Source of the DNA: Caenorhabditis elegans | Taxonomy: Eukaryota; Nematoda; Chromadorea; Rhabditida; Rhabditidae | Direction of reading: 5' to 3' | DNA: 64,000 nucleotides | Assembly: GCF_000002985.6 (NCBI RefSeq) | Contig: NC_003280.10 | Span: 9,482,501 to 9,546,500, forward strand | In this document: positions 24,909-36,646 of the stretch, piece after piece | Layout: the number at the start of each line of letters is the position of its first letter | Position numbering within the stretch: position 1 is the first letter of the stretch | Notes under the pieces: generated by a model | What the model was told of the DNA's origin: nothing | The model's database searches: none | Seen by the model: the letters and a program-made list of their open reading frames with translations, nothing else | Program-made: the position numbers and the translations under genes

Positions 24909-24914
24909 GGCTTC
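24909..24914 (-). promoter_or_regulatory. Candidate ASE motif (CHE-1 site)
   Basis: GAAGCC on the minus strand lies about 130 bp upstream of the ATG at 24781. GAAGCC/GAAACC is the core of the ASE motif bound by the zinc-finger selector CHE-1. The same core sits at a similar distance upstream of both neighbouring paralogues. A six-base match alone is weak; the shared position is the argument. Confidence 0.5.
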
Positions 24915-25103
24915 TAGTTGAGATGACGCGAATTGTTTGTTTTTTCTGTTCAATTTAATGTCCTCGTGATAAGTTGAATCATGTTATCAGTCTTTATTTT
25001 TTATTTCCAAATGTTAAATTAATCAGAAAACAATGGCAGCCCTACGTCAGTTAATCCAACTGTCTAGATCTGAATAGAGTTCGGAAATTATACAATTTAG
25101 TTT

Positions 25104-28100
25104 CTAATTCGCTACTTTCAATGTGTCCATTTTAAATTTTCGATGATCCTGCAGTGGATCATACACACTCGGAGGACGTGATCCATGAGAGCTCACTGAT
25201 CGAATCTCTGGTTTTGGTGCTGGCGGTGTAATCCATCTTTCATTTGCTACTGTTGACGGTTTACAAATACTTCTTAGTTCAGTTGGTTCAGCTATATCAT
25301 CAATTCTTCCGTGCACCCAAAATGTTTCCATAACTCCTTTTCCTTTTATTATTACTTCTCCGCGGGAACTCGTGTCGTAATGGTTAGGGTAGTGAGTCAG
25401 AAGAAGTAAATGAGCATCACTTGTTAAATGAATAAGTGATGGTTTTCCATTACTTTCCATTCTTGATGCAGTATTCACAGTATCTCCGAAAAGGCAATAA
25501 CGAGGCATTGATAAACCGACAACTCCGGCAACACAGGGTCCTAAAATTATTTATTTCACTATTGTTTGTATGAATTTCAAACTGATTCATTATTCAGAAC
25601 CCACCACTGTTCACTCCAATCCTCAGCTCAACATTTTCCCGTGGCAAATGAGGAATTTTAAAACTTCTGCAGTATTCCATGAATTTTAGCGACATGTCCA
25701 CAATTTGTCTGAAAATACTAAATTTAAAAATAGTACATGACATTTTCTTACTTGATGTGTGCATATCCATTTCTTGTTGGTAACCCTGATACACAGAGAT
25801 ATCCATCACCGATTGATTCTACTTTATATACGCCATGTTGCTCAATTATTGTATCAAAATTGCTGTACAAGTCGTTTAATAAATTCACAGTTTGGAATGG
25901 CGAGCATTTTGAAGCAAGAATTGTGAATTTTACAACATCGGAAAAGAATACTGTCACTGAATCAAAGCCTTCTGGCTCCACAGTTTGCCCAGCTTTTAAT
26001 CGTTCAGCCACTTGCTTTGGGAGCATTCGGCTTAATAAAATATCTGCTTTTTTCTTTTCTAAAGTTAACTCTTTCGTTCGTTCTTCTATTTCCTCTTCCA
26101 ACGTTGAAGTGTATTCTTCCAACATATTGAAAACATGGTCCATGAGGTTTGTTTTTTGTCTTAATTTCAATTATTTCAAAAATTAAAATGATTTAAAAGT
26201 ATAAAGTACTTTGACACTAATCCTTTCATTTGTGAGCAAATGTTTTCTGCAGTTGGTCTATCTTCTGGAACTTCTGCCCAACAGTCTTTCACTAAAGCAA
26301 TCAGTGCTGGATTTACATCATGGATGTCTGTGATAATTTCCGGACGTATTCTTAACTTTATATACTATTTCTGAAAACGTAGATCTGTCGAGGCATCTTA
26401 TCAACAAAAAAAACTCCCACCTTCACAATCTTCTTTTCTGTCCAAAATGTCCCATGCTTCTTTCTTTGTCAAAATCTCTGATGCTATTATAGCAAATGAA
26501 TATATATCAGCAGAAGGTTCCATTTGACTAACACTGAGAGAACCTCTCAATACTTCTGGAGCAACCCATAACAGTCGTTTCTTTGGAGGAGTTTGCTCTT
26601 CAACAAGATTGTCCATTCCATATTCCGCCAGTTTCACTTGCCAACTGTCATTAACAAGACACGTGGCTGATCGGAGATTCCCGTGAAGACGTAGGAATGT
26701 TTTATGAAGATATTCCAGACCCTGCAAAAACAAACGTCTTTAAACCTAAAATTGAATAAATCGAAAATCAAACCTTTGCCACATCTCTGATAATACAAAA
26801 CATGAAAAAATAATCCATTGAAAAATTGCCTCTCGATAAAATATCTTGAAGTGACCCTCTTGAACATAATTTTGTTACAGCAATGAAATGGGCGCTATCA
26901 ATTGATAAACCAATAAATCTGTTAATATTTTCATGATCCAGTTTCCTCATTTTTACAAATCGTTCCTTGTCTGCTTTTGTCAAATGGGTGTACTGATATT
27001 TAGCAGTTAATACCATTTCTTTCTCATACATCATCATCGTATAGTTCTCACAAAAATCACTGACAGTTGTCACTCCACTGTGTCCAGTTGAAATTGATGG
27101 AGCTGATTGAAGGGACCGCCGACTTGTTGCATTGCTTCGAATTTGCTTTTCAGATTCCATCAGGTTCACAAATGGAACTTGCCATTCCGCATTTGTTCTG
27201 GCTTGTTCTGCATGTTTCGCACTTATCACACATAGGCAACCAATAATCATTATAATCACCATCAATACAATTACAGATATTGACACAATAGCTAGAATCA
27301 TGTATTGTTCCCAAAACGAAATAGGGCAAAATTTTCCAAGGAAACCACAAATCGGAATATCTAATGGCCTCGAGTTTCCATAAAAATACCAAACTGCTCC
27401 TCCCTCTTCTTTGTAGGAAAGTGTGACATTCTGAAATGGTAAAGGATTTTTATTATAGGGTTGAAAAAGAAAAAAAAACGTCGATGATACCATTATAGGA
27501 TCAATATATGTAAATTCGGCGAGGGCGACTTGTTCATAGTCCGAGTTAAGGCCATATAGTTGAAAAATTGGCATTCGGGTTAAGTTTGGTGAGATCACAA
27601 CTTTTCCGGTCATTCCTCAAGTTTCACGATTAACATCGACGAAACTGTTACAAAGCTCAATACCTTGAAATGAAGTAACAAACTGAGGTACAATAACATC
27701 CACATCATCATATACCGCTGGATCTGTTGAATTTGTATTTGTTAGCGCAACTCCATATAGGTACACGACGTCAAATAGTTGACGAGCATAACCTCCCATT
27801 ATCTAAAAAAATCCTTTTAAGATTTTATGAATGTTTTTTTTTAACACATACAGTGGTATTGGCAGTCATGCATTCAACAGTGGAGCAATTCATAGGTGGT
27901 GACTGCACCGCCTTCATTATATTTTTCTGCAGGTAGTCCAAATATTTTTTATCAGCAACTTCACTGTTTACATCAAGCTGAATTGTTGTTAAATATGAAA
28001 AATCTTACACGATTTTTGAGAATTCTTACCACAAACATTCTAGTGGCTGCTTGTTTTACCATTTTTTCAAAGTCATCTGTCCCTTCTGTAAATGATTCCC

Positions 28101-29595
28101 AAATAGGCGTCAATCCTGATTGACTAACTGAAAATTCAATTGTTTTTACATTAAATCTAGTACTAGACAAAACTAACAAGTCGGTTTCCCAAGTGAAGTT
28201 TGCGCTCCAAATGCAATATTTCTCATTGATAGCATAATGTGAACATATTCATCCCCTATCATATCATGTGTTGCTATTTTAATTAGATAATCTCGTTTTT
28301 CAATAGCTGTTTGTGTACACCAAAAAATAACTGTAAAACGGAATTCAGGCTTAATATCTTCGTAAATTCTCACTTCTTGCTCTTGACTTGACGGATTGGA
28401 AAACAATATCAGTTGTTTCATTATCATTCAAATAAATTTCAGCTTTGATCACTATGTTTACATTTGGTGTACTTGGATTATTAAAAGTTGCTTCAACATC
28501 ATTCATAACTCCAGAACAATATTTTATGTCACTATAATAGTATAACATTGCAACTCGACCCCAGTTATATACTGTCAGCATCTTTGAAGCAGCATAGCCC
28601 AGCCTAAAAGTATAAAGACATTTTTATATAATATTTGGTAATTTTCCTATATCTGAAGCACTCACAAGTTTTTTTAAAATGTGTTTCTAAAAAAATTAAT
28701 ACTTTTTTTTTGTGTTTTGGCGGTTGCATAAAATCCGGAACTATAAATTTCACTTCCTGAATCCTATCAAAACTCACATCAACGAGTTGGGAATTACAGT
28801 GGTCAAATAGGGAAATCGTATGACATCAGACAAATCCGTGTCACTCACAAATCCCCATCCAAGGACTGGCTTCTTATAGTTCTCGGCTAGAAATGACATG
28901 ACTCGGAGAGCCTGTGCGCATGGTGGTCCAATTATCACATCGACTTTGTGAGTTTTGATGAACTCTATTCCGGCACGAACGACGCTGCCTTGATCGCATT
29001 CTGTGTAGTCTACTATAAATCTGAAAGTAAAAGTATGAAACACCTTTTAGGAAAATTAGGAGGCAATCAGAAAATGATAAGACATTCCGAGATTCAATTT
29101 TTAGTTTAAAAAAAAGGGAACACTAAAAAATCGGAGAAAATTTTGCCTCTACAGTTTCCTTAAAGACCACTATAGTTGATAAAAGAAAAATATTAATTCC
29201 GTGAAACACTCACTCAAAGTCAAAATCTTTTACATATCCAAATTCTCTTAATCTTTCAATTGCCATTGGAACTGCTCCACCACACACTGACCATCCGATT
29301 GATGAAGTTTGAGTACGTTGGGCAGCAGCAATTCCAATTTTTATCTGAAAATCATTTGAAAATGCAGTTCTATTTTAATCTTACAATTTCGAAATCTAAA
29401 ACTATTCAATCACAAACAAGTTTCTACTGTGTGTTTTGATTAAAATTGTTTTAAACCATTGCTTACAGTAAAAGTTTAAAAAATTACCGTTCTTTTTGTT
29501 TTTGGAGCGACTGTGGTGTCTGGCAAATTTTGTGCAAATGTTGAGTGGAATGTAGAATGTATTAAAATAACGAATTTTAAAATCGAACTGACCAT
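25104..29595 (-). pseudogene. Receptor guanylyl cyclase with frameshift (gcy-2 or gcy-3)
   Basis: Same architecture as its neighbours: signal peptide from the ATG at 29595 (MVSSILKFVILIHSTFHSTF), extracellular ligand-binding-like region (29510-27400), membrane helix (about 27230-27300), pseudokinase domain ([14 protein letters not shown] for DFG), coiled linker, and cyclase domain with [18 protein letters not shown] and [11 protein letters not shown] intact. However, between 26350 and 26351 it lacks 17 nt that its near-identical right neighbour has at 31211-31227. The frame shifts and a TGA follows 14 codons after the lesion exon begins to diverge, before the coiled linker and cyclase. Neither the alternative donor nor the alternative acceptor nearby restores an open frame. 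One acceptor (CTTGAG near 27613) is also non-consensus. Downstream exons remain conserved, so the lesion is recent, strain-specific or a sequence error. If real, this copy cannot make cGMP. Confidence 0.8.
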
Positions 29596-29698
29596 TTTGA
29601 ATTAATGATTCCGCGAAATGGCAGAAAGGAAAACAGGTGTGTTTTGATAATTTTTATGTCGCGAATTTTTTGAGAAAAAAAGACAATAACTAAAAAGT

Positions 29699-29704
29699 GG
29701 CTTC
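29699..29704 (-). promoter_or_regulatory. Candidate ASE motif (CHE-1 site)
   Basis: GAAGCC on minus, 104-109 bp upstream of the ATG at 29595. It lies in a block GAAGCCACTTTTTAGT that is identical upstream of the next paralogue, a strong sign of a conserved or recently copied control site. Confidence 0.6.
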
Positions 29705-29989
29705 ACTTTTCTTAAAAATGTGCGTATTTTTCCAAATCCTTTTTGTTTTTTGAGTCCACGTTAGATAATCTTCAGTTATTTTACAAAATATATTTGCATA
29801 CTTTCGGTGTCTGAATATCCGATTGGAGCACTATTAAAGTTAGCTGAAAAAGTTCATGTAGACCTAACACAAAATGGTTTTTTTTTCAAATAAGATTGCA
29901 ATTAAACTTCTAATGAAATTAATCTGGGAAATGTGACTATTTTCTGTGATATGCTGAGAAGTTTATTATAATATTCATACAAAATATTT

Positions 29990-32900
29990 TCAATTCGCTA
30001 CTTTCAATGTATCCATTTTAAATTTCTGATGTCCCTGTAATGGATCATATACACTCGAAGGACGTGATCCATGAGAGCTTGATGGATTTGGAATCCATCT
30101 ATCGTTGGTTACTGGTGGTGTTGACCGATTACTAATGCTTCTTAACTCGGTTGGTTCCATTTCACCAAATCTGCCGTGCACCCAAAATGTTTCCATAACT
30201 CCTTTTCCTTTTATAATTACTTCTCCTCGGGAACTCGTTTCGTATTGATTTGGATAATGAGTGGTTAGAAGAGAATGAGCATCGTTTGTTAGATGTATAA
30301 GGGATGGTTTTCCATTACTCTCCATTCTTGATGCAGTGTTCACAGTATCTCCAAAGAGGCAATAACGAGGCATTGATAAACCGACAACTCCGGCAACACA
30401 GGGTCCTAAAGCTTTTTTTCTATTTTTGTATGAATTTGAAAATGATTCATTATTCAGAACCTACCACTGTTCACTCCAATCCTCAGCTCAACATTTTCCC
30501 GTGGCAAATGAGGAATATTAAAACTTTTGCAGTATTCCATGAATTTCAGCGACATGTCCACAATCTGTCTAAAAGTATTTAATTTAAAAATAGTACATGA
30601 CATTTTCTTACTTGATGTGTGCATATCCATTTCTTGTTGGTAACCCTGATACACAAAGATATCCATCACCGATTGATTCTACTTTATATACGCCATGTTG
30701 CTCAATTATTGTATCAAAATTGCTGTACAAGTCGTTTAATAAATTCACAGTTTGGAATGGGGAGCATTTTGAAGCAAGAATTGTGAATTTTACAACATCG
30801 GAAAAGAATACTGTCACTGAATCAAATCCTTCTGGTTCCACAGTTTGCCCAGCTTTCAGTCTTTCAGCCACTTGTTTTGGGAGCATTCGGCTTAATAAAA
30901 TATCTGCTTTTTTCTTTTCTAAAGTTAACTCTTTCGTTCGTTCTTCTATTTCCTCTTCCAACGTTGAAGTGTATTCTTCCAACATATTGAAAACATGGTC
31001 CATGAGGTTTGTTTTTTGTCTTAATTTCAATTATTTCAAAAATTAAAATGATTTAAAAGTATAAAGTACTTTGACACTAATCCTTTCATTTGTGAGCAAA
31101 TGTTTTCCGCCGTGGGCCTATCCTCTGGAACTTCTGCCCAACAGTCTTTCACTAAAGCAATCAGTGCTGGATTTACATCATGGATGTCTGTGATAATTTC
31201 TGGACGTATTGGAAACAGTCCACCCTTCTTAACATTATATACTATTTCTGAAAACCTAGATCTGTCGAGGCATCTTATCAATAAAACTCCTACCTTCACA
31301 ATCTTCTTTTCTGTCCAAAATGTCCCATGCTTCTTTCTTTGTCAAAATCTCTGATGCTATTATAGCAAATGAATATATATCAGCAGAAGGTTCCATTTGA
31401 CTAACACTGAGAGAACCTCTCAATACTTCTGGAGCAACCCATAACAGTCGTTTCTTTGGAGGAGTTTGCTCTTCAACAAGATTGTCCATTCCATATTCCG
31501 CCAGTTTCACTTGCCAACTGTCATTAACAAGACACGTGGCTGATCGGAGATTCCCGTGAAGACGTAGGAATGTTTTATGAAGATATTCCAGACCCTGCAA
31601 AAACAAACGTCTTTAAACCTAAAATTGAATAAATCGAAAATCAAACCTTTGCCACATCTCTGATAATACAAAACATGAAAAAATAATCCATTGAAAAATT
31701 GCCTCTCGATAAAATATCTTGAAGTGACCCTCTTGAACATAATTTTGTTACAGAAATGAAATGAGCACTATCAATTGATAAACCAATAAATCTGTTAATA
31801 TTTTCATGATCCAGTTTCCTCATTTTTACAAATCGTTCCTTGTCTGCTTTTGTCAAATGGGTGTACTGATATTTAGCAGTTAATACCATTTCTTTCTCAT
31901 ACATCATCATCGTATAGTTCTCACAAAAGTCGCTGACAGTTGTTACTCCACTGTGCCCAGTTGATATGGATGGAGCTGATTGAAGAGATCTCCGACTTGC
32001 CCCTTTACCACGAACTTGTTTCTCTGACTCAATTAGCTTTGCAAATGGAACTTGCCATTCTGCATTTATTCTTGCTCGTTCCGCACGTTTACCGCTTATC
32101 ACACAGAGGCAGCCAATTATCATGATGAGCACCATCAAAACAATTACAGCTATTGCCACAAAAATCAAAATTTTATATTGTTCCCAAAACGAAACAGGGC
32201 ATGATTTTCCAAGGAAGCCACAAATTGGAATATCTAATGGCCTTGAGTGTCCATAATAAGACCAGACAGCGCCTCCCTCGTCTTTGTAGAAGAGTGTGAC
32301 ATTCTGAAAATTAAAAGTTATCACTGCAGGGATAGAGAACAAGAAAGAAGCCTACGGGTACCATCACAGAATTGGTATAAGTGAAGTCAACAAGGGCGAC
32401 TTGGTCATAGTCCGAGTTAAGTCCATATAGTTGAAAAATTGGCATCCGGGTTAAGTTTGGTGAAATCACAACATGCCCTGTCATTCCTGAAACCTTTCAA
32501 TAAATTTAAAATGAAGAAAAAAACGTGGGAAATAGTTTATCCGAGAATACCTTGAAAAGAAGTAACAAACTGATGAACTAACACATCCACGTCACCATAA
32601 ACTGCAGGATCTGTTGAATTTGTGTGTGTTAACGCAATTCCATACAGATAAACAACGTCAAATAAATGACGAGCATAACCTCCCATTATCTGGAAATAGT
32701 CATTTTAAGATTTTATGAATACTTTCTATAAACGCATACAGTGGTATTAGCAGTCATGCATTCAACAGTTGAGCAATTCATAGGTGGTGACTGAACTGCT
32801 TTTATGATATTTTTTTGCATGTATTCCAAATATTTTTTATCAGCAACTTCACTGTTTACATCAAGCTGAAATATTTTTTAAATATGAAAAATCTTAAACG

Positions 32901-34436
32901 ATTCATGTTTATTCTCACCACAAACATTCTAGTCGCCGCTTGTTTAGCCATTTTTTCGAAGCCATCTGTGCCTTCTGTGAATGATTCCCAAATAGGTGTC
33001 AATCCTGATTGACTGACTGAAATTAAAGTCTTAATCACAGTAAATCTTATGGCAAGTCAAACTAACAAGTTGGTTTTCCAAGCGACGTTTGTGTTCCAAA
33101 TGCAACATTTCTCATTGATAGCATAATGTGAACATATTCATCCCCTATCATATCATGTGTTGCTATTTTAATTAAATAATCTCGCTTTTCCACTGATGTT
33201 TGTGTGCACCAAAGGATTACTGTAAGAATGATAATAAGGAGAGCCACGATAGAAAATCTAACTTCTGGCTCTTGACTTTACAGTTTGGAAAACATTATCT
33301 GTTGTTTCATTATCATTCAAATAAATTTCAGCTTTGATCACTATGTTTACATTTGGTGTACTTGGATCATTAAATGTTGCCTCTATATCATTCATAACTC
33401 CAGAACAATATTTAACGTCACTGAAATAATACAACAATGCAACTCGATTCCAATGGAATGTTGTCAGCATTTTTGAAGCAGCATAACCAAGCCTTAAATA
33501 AATTTATTCCAGTTCTTGAATCTTTTCAACACTCACATCAATGAGTTGGGTATGACAGTTGTCAAGTGCGGAAATCGTATGACATCAGACAAATCCGTGT
33601 CACTCACAAATCCCCATCCAAGAACTGGCTTCTTATAGTTCTCGGCTAGAAATGACATAAGCCGGAGAGCCTGTGCGCATGGTGGTCCGATTATTACATC
33701 GACCTTATGTGTTTTGATAAATTCCATTCCGGCACGTACGACACTGCCCAGATCACATTCTGTGTAGTCTACTATGTATCTGGAAATAATAAGAGATAAA
33801 CATTTCATAAAAATCGTATCATTAGAACAAAACAAAACTTGATACGCTGTGATCCACGCCACAAGCAAAGAACGTATATAAAAACTCGAATTCAAAAAAT
33901 GAACAAAACATTCATCCAGAGTGATCTCCAGATTAGTGTGTTCATTTTATTTCGTAGATCGGAACAAAGGATTCCGCTGTTAGAGTTTGTAGTTTTTCTC
34001 AAAATAGATCTATTCTTCAAAGCACAAAATAACACTTTTGGTGATTTTAAGCATTAAACTTACTCAAAATCAAAATCTTTAACAAATCCCATCTCTTTCA
34101 ATCTTTCAATAGCCAACGGCACAGCTCCACCACACACTGACCATCCGATTGATGACGTTTGAATTCGTTGAGCAGCGGCAATTCCGATTTTTATCTTAAA
34201 ACCTTACTATTTTTTTTAATTCGAGTGTTTATTTCAAAATCATTTATATCAAAATTAATTTTAAAAATGGGTTGATTTGATATTGTTCCAAGAAATTTTT
34301 TTAACCACCAAATTCAAGAAGGAACTGCTAAAATTACCGTTCTCTTTGTTCTCGGTGCAACTGTAGTGTCCGGCAGATTTTGTACAAATATCGAGGGGAA
34401 TATATTAAAAAGTAGCAATATAGTGAATATTTGCAT
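29990..34436 (-). CDS. gcy-1: Receptor guanylyl cyclase GCY-1
   Basis: Intact transmembrane guanylyl cyclase, the paralogue next to the sideroflexin gene. The ATG at 34436 opens a signal peptide (MQIFTILLLFNIFPSIFV). Extracellular ANF-receptor-like exons run 34350-32350 ([30 protein letters not shown]). The membrane helix is near 32090-32180. The pseudokinase domain (31930-31085) has [11 protein letters not shown] in place of the HRD loop and AEYG in place of DFG; unlike the middle copy it keeps VKKGGLFPIRPEIITDI in frame. The cyclase domain carries [21 protein letters not shown] and [16 protein letters not shown]. Family members in this cluster are known from the literature to be expressed in the salt-sensing ASE-right neuron. 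The symbol comes from order: I recall this gene as AH6.1, adjacent to the sideroflexin AH6.2. Confidence 0.92.
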
Positions 34437-35121
34437 CGAAAAGATAATTTCAAAACAATAATCCTATGCAATGACAGAAATCAGAAAATATGTGTTTTGA
34501 AAATTCTAGATTTTCGGTCGTATTTTTTTAAGAAATTTCCCAATAAAATACACTAAAAAGTGGCTTCGTTTTTCTTGATAATGTGTGTAGTTTTTCAATT
34601 TTCACTTTGTTTTGAGTGCCCACGTAAGATGAGCTTCAGTTATCAAACAATGTGAAGATCAAAGTATCAATGTGGAACACTATTTTTGGGATTTTATCAT
34701 GATGTTTCCAAATTAGAAGCCGCAAAAAGTCTGCAAGTTAGTTAAAATATTTTGTAGTCGTTGGGGGTATTGAGAGTACGTGAAAATAAGTAAAAATTGG
34801 AAAACTTCATTATAATATGACTTTAAAATTTTTTGAATGTTTGTAAAAAGGCAACGGCAGAAGTGTGCTCACCAATTTTTCAAATCTAACTATAAGAATT
34901 CATGGGAAGCTCAATTTTATCATGTGTCAGACAAAGAATTGTGTTGGGTTGTCAAGTTGTTTGCCAACAAGATCTTTTGAAAGACGCATATTGCTTTTTA
35001 ATTCTTCATTATGAAATTATTGTGTTAATTATAAATATGAACTGTGAATAGTTTCTCAAAGCGTATGCAAACATCAATTTTTATTCTTTTTGGAAGTGAT
35101 TCAATGAAATTTGTGATCTTC
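34437..35121. other. 5' flank of gcy-1, 3' flank of sideroflexin
   Basis: No coding sequence. It holds the candidate ASE motif at 34562-34567 and otherwise AT-rich promoter-type sequence. Both neighbours are on the minus strand. Confidence 0.6.
34562..34567 (-). promoter_or_regulatory. Candidate ASE motif (CHE-1 site)
   Basis: GAAGCC on minus, 126-131 bp upstream of the gcy-1 ATG, inside GAAGCCACTTTTTAGT shared with the middle paralogue. CHE-1 binding at such sites is established for ASE-expressed genes; use here is inferred. Confidence 0.6.
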
Positions 35122-36376
35122 TCAAAGTCCCTTGTTGTAGTACACAATTTTTGGAGGATTCGGACGTGACATGATTTCTTTTTGCACACTTGACTCCAGC
35201 TTCTCAACTTCCACGCTACTTTTCTGAGGGAACAAGGCACAGCACAGTGGAGTGGTGAAATAGAGTCCGATGCCGGCAATCAAAGTCTGGATTGGAATCT
35301 CCGAGTATTTTTGCATCCAAGGGCGTGTACGGTAGTATGCGGTACGAGTGATGCGGTTCATGATGATCGGTGTCATTACTGGAAATGGTAATTTGAGAAT
35401 TATTTATTGGGCAATTAATTAAGAGCTAAGCTGAACCAAATACCTACCCATATATGGCATTGCCATTGCAATTCTACTCAAAGTAACCTGGGCAATTGAC
35501 AATGCAGCCATTTTCTGAGATTTGCCGACAAGTTGATCATTTTCGTCTTTCAATTCCATTCCTTCACTGGCTTCGCTGAAAATCAAATCATATCTCAGAT
35601 AGTTCCCAATTCACTTACTTGCTTCTCATCATTGGAATATTGATTGCATTTGCCAATGCGATTGCAGCAAATGGTACTAGACGAGCAGCAAGACCGTGAC
35701 TATTCTAGAAATTATAGGTAAAACATTTTATAATTTCCCCTGTAACATACTTTGACCATTTTATTAAGTCCAAGTGCTACAGTCATCGCTCCACTGGTTG
35801 CACAGCAATAAGACACGAAGAGACGTTCGTTGGTAGCTTTACTATTTCCACTTCTATTCGTATAGTTGACAACTGCGTTAAAGGATTGATTGAACCAGTG
35901 TGAGAATACTACACCAGGCAATGTACGGTAGAGACCAAGAAGCATTCCAGTGGTAACCATGTTCCCCGGCATCTGAAAATAGATTTATGTTCCTTTAAGT
36001 TCTGTGCTCCTAATTTTTCAAACGAACCTGTGCACTCATTCTCCCCAAAAAGAACATTTTCTCACCGGTATCCGGATGATACGTGGAATCGTATAACGTT
36101 TTTGCTTTCCACAGTTCATCAACAGTTAACGTTGGACTTATTACACCCGTTTTATAATTTGTCACAATCTCTTTACACTTTTCCTGTTGGATTCGTGACG
36201 AAAATAGAGTGAGAGGATTAGTAGACGAGAAAAAGTGCTTTGCACGACCTGGAATTCAACAAGTTTTACCAAATCTCAACTGAAAAAAGCAAACACATAC
36301 CCGCATAAGTTCCCTGATCCCATTTGGGTTTCGATATATCCGGAAGAACTGTTTGATTCACGACCAGATTATTCAT
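35122..36376 (-). CDS. Sideroflexin (mitochondrial serine carrier family)
   Basis: Multi-exon gene for a protein of about 330 residues, the usual sideroflexin length. Sideroflexins are multi-pass inner-membrane proteins; human SFXN1 imports serine into mitochondria for one-carbon metabolism. The start at 36376 gives [20 protein letters not shown], and the first exon (36301-36376) ends in phase 1. The family hallmark [11 protein letters not shown] lies near residue 85, followed by [17 protein letters not shown] and the conserved block [19 protein letters not shown]. Several hydrophobic segments follow. The C-terminus reads [12 protein letters not shown], as in the family. It is divergent from the lysine-rich gene, with about 270 bp between the two ATGs. 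I recall this as AH6.2 (sfxn-1.1); the exact symbol is uncertain, so it is left blank. Confidence 0.93.
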
Positions 36377-36646
36377 TTTTGAAAAAAAAAGGTAAAGTTG
36401 AAATGATTTGTTTTTTCACCAAATCGTGAAAAATTTGTTTTATTGAAAAATATTATAAATTTTTCACACGTTCTTTCTCAAATTAATTTTAACAAAACGT
36501 TGAAATTTTTTTTGCAAGCGTGACACTGTAACCTCTTGCATAATAAAAAACATCATATTGAATATTGATCGAACGAATCAGTATTTAAAATCTACGAGCA
36601 AAAGGAAATTATCAATCGTTGGTTTGTCTAGTGAAGATAATCGAAA
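36377..36646. promoter_or_regulatory. Bidirectional promoter region
   Basis: This 270-bp gap separates the divergent starts of the sideroflexin and the lysine-rich gene. It is AT-rich, and no specific site is recognised. Confidence 0.4.
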
